24,049 nt of DNA. Source: an uncultured Rikenellaceae bacterium. GTDB taxonomy: Bacteria > Bacteroidota > Bacteroidia > Bacteroidales > Rikenellaceae. This document shows positions 1-8,518 of this stretch, in pieces (the first letter of the stretch is position 1; each line of letters begins with the position of its first letter). Made by a program: the position numbers and the translations under genes. The stretch is taken from assembly GCA_904501625.1 (NCBI GenBank), contig CAJGBR010000019.1, positions 1 to 24,049 on the forward strand, given 5' to 3'. A model generated the notes under the pieces. That model had not been told where the DNA came from, searched no databases, and saw only the letters and a program-made list of their open reading frames with translations.

Positions 1-635
1 CTGATTTGAAAGTCGTAACTCAACATCTTAAAAACAAACCTATGATTATTTTGGATGGATTCGAAATTTCATACGAACAATTTGGCAATATTAACCCGAA
101 TTCTGTCGAGTTTGTTAAAATTTTGACTGGCAATGCCGCTGTCAGCCTATATGGAGAAAAAGGTAGTAATGGTGTTGTCATTATCTCGTCTAACAACAAA
201 CGCACAGATTGTCCTAAAGCTGCTCAATGCCCAGACAAGAAGGATTGTCCTAAGGCTGCTCAATGCCCAGACAAAACAAAAGAAGCAACAGTTACAGGAT
301 TTATAACTGTACGAGCAAACGACATAAAGAATGAAACAATTGACAAATCTGATTTGAAAGTCGCAACTCAACATCTTAAAAATAAACCTATGATTATTTT
401 GGATGGATTCGAAATTTCATACGAACAATTTGGCAATATTAACCCGAATTCCGTCGAGTTTGTTAAAATTTTGACTGGCAATGCTGCTGTCAGCCTATAT
501 GGAGAAAAAGGTAGTAATGGTGTTGTCATTGTCTCTTCTAACAACAAACGCACAGATTGTCCTAAAGTTGCTCAATGCCCAGACAAAACAAAAGAAGCAA
601 CAGTTACAGGATTTATAACTGTACGAGCAAACGAT
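1..635 (+). repeat. Tandem duplication, about 348-bp period, coding
   Basis: The block starting at base 1 is repeated from base 349 and continues to about 635, where the aligned identity ends. I count about eight substitutions over the first ~240 aligned bases, roughly half of them synonymous. The first unit is 36 bp longer because it carries two copies of a 12-residue Cys-Pro segment where the second unit has one. The near-identity at DNA level implies a recent duplication or ongoing homogenisation. Confidence 0.95.
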
Positions 636-851
636 TTACAACAAATCAAAGATATTCCGTCTGCTGTACAAAATATTTATCCGACAGTCAACAGACTCCA
701 AAGGCCCATCAGTGCTATCAATAGCAAAGTGGCACCTATAATTAAAAAATTCAAACAAGATGGCAACCAAGTTTCATTTCGCCTAATTATTCCAAAAACT
801 GATAATAGCAAAAAACAACAAATTGATATAGTTTACCAATTGGAAAACTAA
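1..851 (+). CDS. Protein with tandem TonB-plug-like repeats (5' end missing)
   Basis: The reading frame is already open at base 3, so this is the C-terminal part of a longer protein. It contains two nearly identical 116/104-residue repeats. Each has the core PMIILDGFEISYEQF, then NPNSVEFVKIL, then SLYGEKGSNGVVI, and ends with a Cys-Pro motif (DCPKAAQCPDK). This core resembles the plug domain of TonB-dependent receptors (the 'DG..I..INP.dIesi.vLk..saa.lYG.kG.nGVviI' pattern). In Bacteroidota the same pattern also occurs as a stand-alone repeat at the C-terminus of M56/BlaR1-type sensors. No beta-barrel follows. After the repeats come about 70 residues of unrecognised sequence ending in QLEN, so it is not a full receptor. 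A role in the cell envelope is inferred from the family only. A strong terminator follows directly. Confidence 0.75.
   Translation, partial: DLKVVTQHLKNKPMIILDGFEISYEQFGNINPNSVEFVKILTGNAAVSLYGEKGSNGVVIISSNNKRTDCPKAAQCPDKKDCPKAAQCPDKTKEATVTGFITVRANDIKNETIDKSDLKVATQHLKNKPMIILDGFEISYEQFGNINPNSVEFVKILTGNAAVSLYGEKGSNGVVIVSSNNKRTDCPKVAQCPDKTKEATVTGFITVRANDLQQIKDIPSAVQNIYPTVNRLQRPISAINSKVAPIIKKFKQDGNQVSFRLIIPKTDNSKKQQIDIVYQLEN
207..278 (+). repeat. 36-bp direct repeat encoding DCPKAAQCPDK(K/T)
   Basis: Two adjacent 36-base copies (207-242 and 243-278) differ at only a few bases. Each encodes a 12-residue segment with two cysteines and two prolines. The single counterpart in the downstream unit begins at 555, so copy number differs between the two large repeats. 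Confidence 0.9.
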
Positions 852-873
852 CAAATTACAAACCATAATTACA

Positions 874-916
874 ACAAAGGACTTTTTTCATTTGAGAAAA
901 AGTCCTTTGTTTTTTG
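874..916 (+). terminator. Rho-independent terminator after the plug-repeat gene
   Basis: Perfect 14-bp stem: ACAAAGGACTTTTT at 874-887 pairs with AAAAAGTCCTTTGT at 897-910. The loop is about nine bases and a T-rich tract follows. It lies 23 bases after the stop codon of the plug-repeat gene. Confidence 0.92.
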
Positions 917-941
917 TTTTGCAAATATTTTGCTATATTTG
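913..941 (+). promoter_or_regulatory. Bacteroidota-type promoter (TTTG / TATATTTG)
   Basis: TTTG at 913-916 and TATATTTG at 934-941 match the Bacteroidota -33 and -7 elements with a 17-base spacer. It lies 34 bases before the ATG at 976 and would drive the thioredoxin-lpxH-thyA-folA cluster. The -33 element overlaps the T tract of the preceding terminator. Confidence 0.6.
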
Positions 942-975
942 TAATAGGAAATTATTGGAAATAATTATTAAAAAT

Positions 976-2124
976 ATGAAATATTCATCATTGGCGGTCT
1001 GCGTGGCAGCGATTTTGTGCGGTTGCAGCAGTAAAGAAAATGTCAAACTTTCGGGTCTTTTCATCGGTACTAATAATGACAAAGTCATCCTAGAACAAGT
1101 CACTACTGCCGGAAGAATCTTCGTCGATTCAACACGAACAACTAAAAAAGGTGAATTCAAATTTAAATTCTCTAACCAATCCAACACCCCCGAATTCTAT
1201 AACATCATATCCAATAACCAATACATACCACTAATCGTCTCTGCCGGCGAAAAAATCAAGATACGTGCTGCAGGTAACATCTCGGCAAACTATGAAATCA
1301 GTGGTTCTCCCGACTCAGAACGAGTGAAAAAATTAAATTCACTTGTGGCTAACTCGTTGCATAAATTCGACTCTATCAGAGAAATCTACAACTCAATTAG
1401 CGACGAAAAACAAAAAGAACAAACCAGAAAAGATTTCTCTAAAATAGGCATCAATCTCAAACGCGATTATATAAATTTCATTATAGACAATTCGAACTCG
1501 ATGTCTTCACTCTATGCCCTCTATCAAATTATGCCAGATGGACAAGTGTTGCTCAACGACCAAGGTGATTTCGTATACTACCGCTTAGTGGCAGATTCTC
1601 TGACTAAGATTTATCCTGATGCTCCACACGTTAAACGACTGCTGAAAGATCTCGATAAAATCGAATCAAGTTTCAAACTCTCTAATATGGTAGCTAAAAG
1701 CACCCTGAACAAAGGCAACTATCCAGAACTTGAACTGCCGGATATGTATGGCAATAAAATTCGTCTTTCAAGCGTTAATATGGGGAAAGTTGTGCTGCTC
1801 GACTTTTGGGTAACTGTTGACAATACGGCACAAATGAGAAACCTAGAGTTGAAAAATATTTACAAAAAATATAAGGATAAAGGGTTGGAAATATATCAAG
1901 TAGCTCTGGATCAAAACAAGAGTGCCTGGATTACGACTGTTCAAGAAACAAAGTTGCCGTGGATTAGTGTATGTGATTTTAAAGGAATCTACTCTCCGGC
2001 AGCAAGACTCTATAATATCTCAAAAGTTCCGGCAAACTACCTCATCAACGAAAAAGGTGAAATCATAGGCAAAAATATGACAACTGAAGAACTCGAAAAG
2101 AAATTTGCCTCAATATTCAAATAG
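976..2124 (+). CDS. Thioredoxin-like lipoprotein lacking the CXXC active site
   Basis: 382 residues from the ATG at 976. This start puts a lipoprotein signal first (lipobox ILCGC), and frame upstream of it runs into the terminator. The N-terminal half (about residues 25-130) resembles the DUF4369 domain of Bacteroidota thioredoxin lipoproteins. The C-terminal part from about residue 250 has the TlpA/ResA fold: LPDMYGNKIRLSS, then VVLLDFW, then the cis-proline loop SKVPANYLIN (Pro352). Where the family has W-x-x-W-C-x-x-C, this protein reads W278-VTVDNTAQ, so both redox cysteines are missing (Asp282 and Ala285 in their place). It is probably envelope-anchored. A thiol-disulfide exchange role looks impossible, and a binding or scaffold role is inferred. 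It leads the cluster with lpxH, thyA and folA, 13 bases before the next start. Confidence 0.88.
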   Translation: MKYSSLAVCVAAILCGCSSKENVKLSGLFIGTNNDKVILEQVTTAGRIFVDSTRTTKKGEFKFKFSNQSNTPEFYNIISNNQYIPLIVSAGEKIKIRAAGNISANYEISGSPDSERVKKLNSLVANSLHKFDSIREIYNSISDEKQKEQTRKDFSKIGINLKRDYINFIIDNSNSMSSLYALYQIMPDGQVLLNDQGDFVYYRLVADSLTKIYPDAPHVKRLLKDLDKIESSFKLSNMVAKSTLNKGNYPELELPDMYGNKIRLSSVNMGKVVLLDFWVTVDNTAQMRNLELKNIYKKYKDKGLEIYQVALDQNKSAWITTVQETKLPWISVCDFKGIYSPAARLYNISKVPANYLINEKGEIIGKNMTTEELEKKFASIFK

Positions 2125-2137
2125 ACCGACATCTGCA

Positions 2138-2872
2138 ATGGCTTATTATTTCGTTTCAGACGTTCATCTCGGCTCGAAGTTTATGACCTCACCTAAAGAG
2201 GTAGAAACTCGGTTGGTCGAATGGTTTGATATGATAGCCAAAGATGCCGAGGCAATTTTTTTGGTCGGTGATATTTTCGATTTCTGGTTTGAGTATAAAC
2301 ACGTCGTTCCGAAGGGATTTGTGCGTGTTCTTAGCAAAATTGCCCAACTGACAAATCAGGGTATTGATATTCATTTTATAACGGGGAATCACGACATCTG
2401 GACATTCGGATATCTCGAATCGGAATGCGGAGTAAAACTCCACACTAAAGGAGAGATATTTAAACTATACAACAAGAATGTCTACGTAGGACACGGAAAC
2501 GAATTGCGAAAGTGTCAGACTCGTAGCTATCGCCTGATGAACTCGTTTTTTCATTGCAAAGTTGCACAATGGCTCTTCTCGCGATTGATTCATCCCGACA
2601 TCGCAATGTGGCTCGGTCTGAAATGGTCTCGACACAACAGAACCAAACGTCAACCTCAATTAAGATTCAAAGGTGAACAAGATCCAATCGTACAGAGTAT
2701 TCTTGACATTCACCGCACGAATAATCTAGATTACTGTATTTTGGGTCATTTTCACTCGATGATAACCCACCAGTGTCAGTCGGGCCCCAAAATTGCAATT
2801 ATGGGTGATTGGATTTTCAACCCATCATATTGCGTTCTGAATGAATCAGGCCTCCAACTTCTAAAATTATAA
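2138..2872 (+). CDS. lpxH: UDP-2,3-diacylglucosamine hydrolase (LpxH-like)
   Basis: 244 residues from the ATG at 2138. Upstream in-frame TTG codons overlap the previous gene and add no conserved sequence. It is a calcineurin-like metallophosphoesterase with all its metal-binding motifs in order: SDVHLG (Asp8, His10), GDIFDFW (Asp45), GNHD (Asn84-His85), VGHGNE (His119) and LGHFH (His204, His206). The length matches LpxH (about 240 residues). LpxH splits UDP-2,3-diacylglucosamine into lipid X and UMP, a cytoplasmic/membrane-face step in lipid A synthesis. Other metallophosphoesterases share the fold, but the DFWFEY segment and size favour LpxH. It sits 13 bases after the thioredoxin-like gene and 9 bases before thyA. 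Confidence 0.85.
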   Translation: MAYYFVSDVHLGSKFMTSPKEVETRLVEWFDMIAKDAEAIFLVGDIFDFWFEYKHVVPKGFVRVLSKIAQLTNQGIDIHFITGNHDIWTFGYLESECGVKLHTKGEIFKLYNKNVYVGHGNELRKCQTRSYRLMNSFFHCKVAQWLFSRLIHPDIAMWLGLKWSRHNRTKRQPQLRFKGEQDPIVQSILDIHRTNNLDYCILGHFHSMITHQCQSGPKIAIMGDWIFNPSYCVLNESGLQLLKL

Positions 2873-2881
2873 CTCATTGAT

Positions 2882-3676
2882 ATGAAACAATATCTCGATC
2901 TGCTTAAACACGTTATGGACAACGGGATCGACAAAGGTGATCGAACAGGTACAGGTACAAAAAGCGTGTTCGGTTATCAAATGAGATTCGATCTGACTGA
3001 AGGTTTTCCCGTTTTGACAACAAAGAAACTGCACCTTCGGTCGATAATCCACGAATTATTGTGGTTTCTCAGCGGCGATACAAATATAAAATATCTGCAC
3101 GACAATGGTGTATCCATCTGGGACGAATGGGCCGATGAAAATGGAGATCTCGGACCCGTCTACGGATACCAATGGCGTAGCTGGCCAAATCCAAAAGGCA
3201 AAGATATTGACCAGATCTCGCAAGTTGTTGATTCATTGAAGAATAATCCTAATTCTCGACGACACATTGTCAGTGCCTGGAATCCGGCCGAAGTCGACCA
3301 AATGGCACTTCCTCCGTGTCACTCAATGTTCCAATTCTACGTAGCAAACGGCAAATTGAGCTGCCAATTATACCAACGTAGTGCAGACCTATTCCTCGGA
3401 GTACCATTCAATATCGCATCATACGCATTGTTGACAATGATGATGGCTCAAGTTACAGGACTGCAACCCGGAGAATTTGTTCACACTCTGGGAGACGTAC
3501 ATATATACAACAACCATTTCGATCAGGTCAAAGAACAGTTATCTCGAACTCCGAGAAAACTGCCTACAATGATAATTAATCCTCAGGTGAAAAACATTTT
3601 CGATTTCAAATATGAAGATTTCACCCTCGAAGATTATGATCCATATCCAACAATCAAAGCCCCTATTGCAGTTTAA
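2882..3676 (+). CDS. thyA: Thymidylate synthase
   Basis: 264 residues, the same length as the E. coli enzyme. It makes dTMP from dUMP, using methylene-tetrahydrofolate as carbon donor and reductant. Visible motifs: Arg21 in DRTGTGT (phosphate binding), the catalytic Cys146 in LPPCHSMFQF, QRSADLFLGVPFNIASY (substrate phosphate and folate contacts), and HIYNNH near residue 210. All key residues are present, so it should be active. folA follows after only two bases. The pairing makes biochemical sense because ThyA releases dihydrofolate, which DHFR recycles. Confidence 0.98.
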   Translation: MKQYLDLLKHVMDNGIDKGDRTGTGTKSVFGYQMRFDLTEGFPVLTTKKLHLRSIIHELLWFLSGDTNIKYLHDNGVSIWDEWADENGDLGPVYGYQWRSWPNPKGKDIDQISQVVDSLKNNPNSRRHIVSAWNPAEVDQMALPPCHSMFQFYVANGKLSCQLYQRSADLFLGVPFNIASYALLTMMMAQVTGLQPGEFVHTLGDVHIYNNHFDQVKEQLSRTPRKLPTMIINPQVKNIFDFKYEDFTLEDYDPYPTIKAPIAV

Positions 3677-3678
3677 TT

Positions 3679-4167
3679 ATGATTTCGATTATAGTAGCAG
3701 TCGCAGCAAATAATGTCATTGGCGGTGACAACAAATTATTGTGGCACATAAGTGAAGATTTACGCCGATTCAAAGCACTGACCAGCGGACACACCATTAT
3801 TATGGGACGTAAAACCTGGGAATCATTGGGACGACCTCTACCAAATCGCACTAATGTCGTGATTACACGCAACCCTGACTACAAACCTGAGGGGGCTGTA
3901 GCAGTTTGTTCGTTGCAGAAGGCTCTGAATTTATCCGACAAACAAGACGAGGTATTCATTATCGGTGGTGGCGAAATATACCGTCAGGCTATGCCATTGG
4001 CAGACAAACTTTACATTACCCACGTCGAACGTGATTATCAAGGAGATACAACATTCCCGACCATATCTCCGACCGAATGGACAGAGGTTGAAGATATACA
4101 TTTTGCACGTGGAGAAAAGTTTGAATACCCGTTCCGTTTTACAGAATACATCAGAAAACAAAAATGA
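3679..4167 (+). CDS. folA: Dihydrofolate reductase
   Basis: 162 residues, a normal bacterial DHFR length. It reduces dihydrofolate to tetrahydrofolate with NADPH and is the target of trimethoprim in this family. Motifs: IVAVAANNVIGGDNKLLWH at the N-terminus, Glu26 at the position of the usual catalytic acid, GRKTWESLGRPLPNR (NADPH binding), and the FIIGGGEIYRQ loop near residue 95. The last base of its frame overlaps the next gene in an ATGA (4164-4167), which implies translational coupling to the downstream exported protein. Confidence 0.97.
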   Translation: MISIIVAVAANNVIGGDNKLLWHISEDLRRFKALTSGHTIIMGRKTWESLGRPLPNRTNVVITRNPDYKPEGAVAVCSLQKALNLSDKQDEVFIIGGGEIYRQAMPLADKLYITHVERDYQGDTTFPTISPTEWTEVEDIHFARGEKFEYPFRFTEYIRKQK

Positions 4168-4883
4168 AAATATTATCAATCCTAATAGCACTTCTCTATT
4201 CGCTGACTACGTTTGCACAGGTGCCTGATAACGATAAAATTAAATCGGAGATAGAGAATCCCCAATCAAAGTTCTATTATCCCAACCTAATGGCAAGGTT
4301 CCAACTCGGCGATACAACTTTGAACTCGGAAGATTACCACTATCTGTATTACGGATACGCTTTCAGTCCGAGTTACAGGCCACTTGAAGCCAACGAATTG
4401 TCAGACAGTGCATTGCTGGTATTTCAAAAACCACAACTCTCAACCGAAGATCTGCACAATCTGGTCATATACGCAAACCGTGAACTAAAATTCGACCCGT
4501 TTTCACCGAGAACACTCAATCTGCTCACATTCGTCTACGGCGAACTTGGAGACTCTATCAACGAACAGAAAAATTTTTATAAGATGAGGATGGTTCTCAA
4601 TACCATTCAGTCTTCTGGCACAGGACTGAAAGAAGAATCTCCAATGCATATTCTGTTCTTCACACACTCTAATGACCTGCTTGCCACACTCAAACTGCAA
4701 ATGGCTAAACGTACTGTCATAAGCCGTTCGTGTGAATATATCCAATTGTTGTATCAGAAGAATAAACCCAAAGGTATGTACTTCGATTTCAGTCGAATAT
4801 ATTGGAAGAAACCATCTAATGCAGATCAAAAGAGACCTAAAGGGCCGATGCAGTTTAACTATATGCAACCTACAAGAAAATAA
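4164..4883 (+). CDS. Secreted DUF4919-like protein
   Basis: 239 residues. Residues 1-18 form a signal peptide (MKILSILIALLYSLTTFA, then Q). The mature part has the look of DUF4919 proteins of Bacteroidota: NLMARFQLGDTTLNSEDYHYLYYG near residues 42-65, YANRELKFDPFSPRTLNLL, and an HILFFTHSNDLL segment. The function of this family is not known to me. It has no obvious catalytic motif, and the helical second half could be repeat-like. The start overlaps the folA stop in ATGA, so it is the last gene of the lpxH-thyA-folA run. A terminator begins about 20 bases after its stop. Confidence 0.72.
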   Translation: MKILSILIALLYSLTTFAQVPDNDKIKSEIENPQSKFYYPNLMARFQLGDTTLNSEDYHYLYYGYAFSPSYRPLEANELSDSALLVFQKPQLSTEDLHNLVIYANRELKFDPFSPRTLNLLTFVYGELGDSINEQKNFYKMRMVLNTIQSSGTGLKEESPMHILFFTHSNDLLATLKLQMAKRTVISRSCEYIQLLYQKNKPKGMYFDFSRIYWKKPSNADQKRPKGPMQFNYMQPTRK

Positions 4884-4904
4884 CTCGAATAAGTAAAATA
4901 ACAG

Positions 4905-4937
4905 AGGGTGGTCAACTTTCGATTGACCACCCTTCTT
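4905..4937. terminator. Terminator between convergent genes
   Basis: Perfect 11-bp stem: AGGGTGGTCAA at 4905-4915 pairs with TTGACCACCCT at 4923-4933, with a 7-base loop. It sits between a plus-strand gene ending at 4883 and a minus-strand gene ending at 4955, so it could serve both. The T tract is modest on either side. Confidence 0.8.
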
Positions 4938-4954
4938 ATGTATATCACCCCACA

Positions 4955-6241
4955 CTACTTCTGAGTCATTATCTTCAGAATCATACGATCAGTCTCCATC
5001 ATACCACGCGAACCAATCGTCGTAAGATTCATAATTGACCTATCCACATCATCATCAACAATTCCCTCGTAGGCAGTTACACAACGATGTTCTATTGCCA
5101 TTGTCGCAGCCATAACCGCCGTAGATACCGAACTTGACAATTTCAATGCACAACTTGGTTTTGCTCCGTCACATATCATACCCGTAAGCGTAGCAACCAT
5201 ATTCTTAACAGCCATCGAAATTTCACTGTATCCTCCACCCATAAGATATGTTATTCCACAACTCGATCCGGTTGATGCAACCACACAACCACAAAGAGCA
5301 GAAAGTCTGCCTAAACTCTGCTTAATATATATCACTGTAAGATGAGAAAGTATCAACGCACGAATAAGTTGTTCCTCCGAAGCCGATGTATCCTCAGCAA
5401 AAACGACTACTGGAAGAGTCGAAACAATTCCCTGGTTACCGCTACCTGAATTGCTCATAACTGGCATCTTTGCTCCTCCCATACGGGCATCACAAGCCGC
5501 TGATGTATACGATATCATATGCGACAGAATCGTATCCCCCAAGACCCTTCGGCTACAATCACTATCTTTGACAATTCTACCTATACAATGTCCCCATTCT
5601 CCTTGTAACGATTCGTCGGCCACAGCCTTGTTTAAATTACGAGCCTCAAGAATAAATCGCAACTCATCAATCGGAGTAGTCGTAGCAAAATCCCAAACTT
5701 TTCTGAGTGATAAATCAACAATTTCTTTCTGTTCTACAGCTGACACAGGTTTGCGATTATCAACAATGGTTTCATTATTCAGTGCGACATATATGAAATT
5801 TGTGTGCGAACCTGAAATCACCGCCACAGAGTTTTTATCCTTTGCTGAAGCCTGTACCTCAATGTGCAACGTGTCACAATTGCCATTCTTCACTCCGACC
5901 TGTATTCGACCAGACTCAATCATCTGACGTCCTCTCTCAACTGACTCAGGAGTCACATCTCGCAAAACCTCAAGTTGATATTCAGTCTTACCCACTATTG
6001 CTCCCAGAGCAATAGCTATAGGCAATCCAATCATATCGGTTCCAGGGATTCCAACCCCCATAGCATTTTTAAGCACATTCGGACTGAGTAACACTTTAAT
6101 TTTATCTGGTTCTACACCTAAAGTTTCGACAGCTTTTGCCGTACAGAGCGATACGGCAGCAGGTTCGGTACAACCCATTGCAGGCACCACTTCTCGATTA
6201 ATCAGACCTATTATCTCCTTGCGTGTCTCTATTGGCAGCAT
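4955..6241 (-). CDS. Iron-sulfur L-cysteine desulfidase / UPF0597 family (CyuA-like)
   Basis: 428 residues, close to the usual length of the UPF0597 / serine dehydratase alpha-like family. Named members degrade L-cysteine to pyruvate, ammonia and sulfide with a [4Fe-4S] cluster. Visible motifs: AMGCTEPAAV at residues 21-30 (Cys24 a likely cluster ligand), SNSGSGNQG at 263-271, a cysteine-rich LCGCVVASTGSSCG at 316-329, and ICDGAKPSCALK at 356-367. These match the cluster-binding and substrate regions of the family. The gene stands alone on the minus strand, convergent with the folA cluster and divergent from the M3 peptidase gene. Related proteins act on serine or are of unknown specificity, so the substrate is an inference. 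Confidence 0.85.
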   Translation of the reverse strand: MLPIETRKEIIGLINREVVPAMGCTEPAAVSLCTAKAVETLGVEPDKIKVLLSPNVLKNAMGVGIPGTDMIGLPIAIALGAIVGKTEYQLEVLRDVTPESVERGRQMIESGRIQVGVKNGNCDTLHIEVQASAKDKNSVAVISGSHTNFIYVALNNETIVDNRKPVSAVEQKEIVDLSLRKVWDFATTTPIDELRFILEARNLNKAVADESLQGEWGHCIGRIVKDSDCSRRVLGDTILSHMISYTSAACDARMGGAKMPVMSNSGSGNQGIVSTLPVVVFAEDTSASEEQLIRALILSHLTVIYIKQSLGRLSALCGCVVASTGSSCGITYLMGGGYSEISMAVKNMVATLTGMICDGAKPSCALKLSSSVSTAVMAATMAIEHRCVTAYEGIVDDDVDRSIMNLTTIGSRGMMETDRMILKIMTQK

Positions 6242-6274
6242 AGGCTTAAATATTTATATAAAATTTTCAAACTT

Positions 6275-6282
6275 CAAAGATA
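6275..6282 (-). promoter_or_regulatory. Possible -7 box of the desulfidase gene (TATCTTTG)
   Basis: On the minus strand TATCTTTG fits the TAnnTTTG element, 33 bases before the ATG at 6241. No clear TTTG is seen at the -33 position, so this is a half-supported promoter. Confidence 0.42.
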
Positions 6283-6343
6283 CGTTTTTTTTCATAAAAT
6301 TGAAATATTATCTCGAGGTTTACTCTATAATTTTCCTGCATAC

Positions 6344-6374
6344 TTGATTATTAACCAATTCTTGAGTAAGTTTG
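6344..6374 (+). promoter_or_regulatory. Bacteroidota-type promoter (TTG / TAAGTTTG)
   Basis: TTG at 6344-6346 and TAAGTTTG at 6367-6374 are 20 bases apart, and the second box matches TAnnTTTG. It lies 53 bases before the M3 peptidase start at 6428. Confidence 0.58.
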
Positions 6375-6427
6375 CGTAGAAATATTTTTTAGAAAAAAAA
6401 CAAATCTAACTCAACCTTAACCGTTTT

Positions 6428-8518
6428 ATGAATAAAAAATTTTTGTCATTGATGTGTTCAGCAATCATTTCGGCAGGTTGTGTCACCCAGAATAATCCGC
6501 TATTGGACAATTATGACACGCCGTTTCAGACTCCGCCATTCGACAAGATTAAAATCGAACATTTCAAACCCGCATTCGAACAGGCTATAACCGAACACCG
6601 TTCGGAAATCGAAGCCATTGCAAACAACCCCGAAAAAGCGACCTTCGATAATACTATCGTTGCTCTCGAACAAGCAGGCAAAACTCTGGGACGTGTCAGA
6701 TATGTTTTCTCGTGTCTCACTGGAAATATGAAAGATGATGCACTTGCAGCTCTCTCAAGAGAGATTACCCCAATGCTCACAGCTCATTCAAGCGAGATGG
6801 CTCTGAATGAAAAAATATTCGAACGAATCAAGTGGCTTTATAACAATCGCGAGCAACTCAATTTGGACAAACTGCAAATGAGAACTCTCGAAAAAACTTA
6901 TGACGACTACGTTCGCCGAGGTGCAGCACTCGAACCTCAGGCTAAAGAACAGATGAAAAAGTTGAACTCGGAACTCGCAATGGCCACTCTGACTTTCAGC
7001 GAAAATGTTCTCAAAGAGACTAAAAATTTCAAGATCATAATTGACAGTCCAGAAGATCTCAAGGGGCTGCCCGAAGATATAGTCAACACAGCAGCTGAGA
7101 CTGCCAGCAAAAACGGACTAAACGACAAATGGGTATTTACAGTCGATAAACCTTGTTTGCTGCCCGTACTGACCTACTCAGAAAATCGTTCACTCAGAGA
7201 ACAAATCTACAAAGGATATTACTATCGTGCCGACCAAAATAACCAATTTGACAACAAGAGTGTCATTAACGATATTGTTCGTTTGAGAAATAGCCAGGCA
7301 AAATTACTCGGTTACGACAACTACGCACAGATGACTATCTCGAAAAATATGGCATCGACAGCCGAAAACGTCTACGACCTATTGCTCGAAATGTGGCGCC
7401 CCGGACTCGAAGCTGCAAAGAGCGACCTGAAAGAGATGCAAAAAATAGCTGATCAAGACAACATAAAAATCGAAACCTGGGACTGGTGGTACTATGCCGA
7501 AAAACTTCGCAAAGCAAAATTCGACCTCAACGAAGAGGAACTCAAACCTTACTTTAAACTTGAAAATGTGCGAGACGGGATGTTCTGGGTTGCAACACAG
7601 CTCTACGGAATAACCTTCAAACAACGATTCGATATTCCGGTCTACGACGATGAAGTTCAGACATTTGAGGTGTTAGATAAAGATGGTTCACATTTGTCTA
7701 TATTGTACCTGGACTTTTTCCCTCGCAGCGGGAAAGGAGCAGGTGCCTGGTGCTCAAGACTGAGAAGTTACAATTGGAACGGAGGTGACGAAATATTGCC
7801 TCTGGTAACCATCTCGTGCAACTTTACTCGCCCCGTCGGCAATCAACCCGCACTGCTCAGTTGGGACGAAACCGAAACTATGTTCCACGAATTCGGACAC
7901 GCAATTCACGGATTCTTCACTCGTGGAAAATATCAACGCATAGCTGGAAATCTTGCTCGTGATATGATTGAACTCCCGTCTCAGATTATGGAGAATTGGG
8001 CAGCCGAACCAGATGTACTGAAACACTACGCCCGCCATTGGCAAACAAATGAACCTATGCCAGAAGAGTTAATCTCGAAACTTCGTGCTGCATATACATT
8101 CAATCAGGGCTGGGCTACGAGTGAACATATGGCAGCAGCATTGCTCGATATGGATTGGTACACATTTAATTACAACTCGGAAGTGGATGTCAACAAGTTC
8201 GAAAAAGATGTAATGAAAAAGTATGGACTTATTGATGAAATACTACCGAGATACCGTTCAACATTTTTTGGACACATATTCAGCGGTGGTTACTCAGCAG
8301 GCTACTATGTCTACACTTGGGCCGCAGTACTTGACACCGACGCATTCCAAATGTTCAAACAAAGCGGTGACCTGTTTAATAAAGAATTTGCCGATAAGTT
8401 CAGAAAACATATCCTCAAAGAAGGTGGTTTCGATGAAGGAATGGTGCAATACAACAAGTTCCGAGGACAAGACCCATCAGTTGAACCGCTACTGAGAAAA
8501 CGTGGATTTATTCAGTAA
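6428..8518 (+). CDS. M3 family peptidyl-dipeptidase, lipoprotein (Dcp-like)
   Basis: 696 residues, the usual size for the M3A oligopeptidase/Dcp group. The N-terminus is a lipoprotein signal ending in ISAGC (Cys18), so the enzyme is predicted to be membrane-anchored in the envelope. Zinc site: HEFGH at residues 487-491 within TMFHEFGHAIHGFF, with Glu515 in IELPSQIMENW as the third ligand. The preceding ILYLDFFPRSGKGAGAWC and the following HIFSGGYSAGYYVYTWA are typical of the family. Dcp enzymes remove C-terminal dipeptides and oligopeptidase A cuts short peptides. The sequence fits Dcp best, but the two are hard to separate by eye. Its last 11 bases overlap the 3' end of the convergent glycosyltransferase. 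Confidence 0.93.
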   Translation: MNKKFLSLMCSAIISAGCVTQNNPLLDNYDTPFQTPPFDKIKIEHFKPAFEQAITEHRSEIEAIANNPEKATFDNTIVALEQAGKTLGRVRYVFSCLTGNMKDDALAALSREITPMLTAHSSEMALNEKIFERIKWLYNNREQLNLDKLQMRTLEKTYDDYVRRGAALEPQAKEQMKKLNSELAMATLTFSENVLKETKNFKIIIDSPEDLKGLPEDIVNTAAETASKNGLNDKWVFTVDKPCLLPVLTYSENRSLREQIYKGYYYRADQNNQFDNKSVINDIVRLRNSQAKLLGYDNYAQMTISKNMASTAENVYDLLLEMWRPGLEAAKSDLKEMQKIADQDNIKIETWDWWYYAEKLRKAKFDLNEEELKPYFKLENVRDGMFWVATQLYGITFKQRFDIPVYDDEVQTFEVLDKDGSHLSILYLDFFPRSGKGAGAWCSRLRSYNWNGGDEILPLVTISCNFTRPVGNQPALLSWDETETMFHEFGHAIHGFFTRGKYQRIAGNLARDMIELPSQIMENWAAEPDVLKHYARHWQTNEPMPEELISKLRAAYTFNQGWATSEHMAAALLDMDWYTFNYNSEVDVNKFEKDVMKKYGLIDEILPRYRSTFFGHIFSGGYSAGYYVYTWAAVLDTDAFQMFKQSGDLFNKEFADKFRKHILKEGGFDEGMVQYNKFRGQDPSVEPLLRKRGFIQ

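Noticed and set aside
1..851. The plug-like repeats could mark a TonB-dependent receptor.
   Set aside because: No beta-barrel sequence follows the plug units before the stop and terminator. A stand-alone plug repeat, as on some M56-type sensors, fits better.
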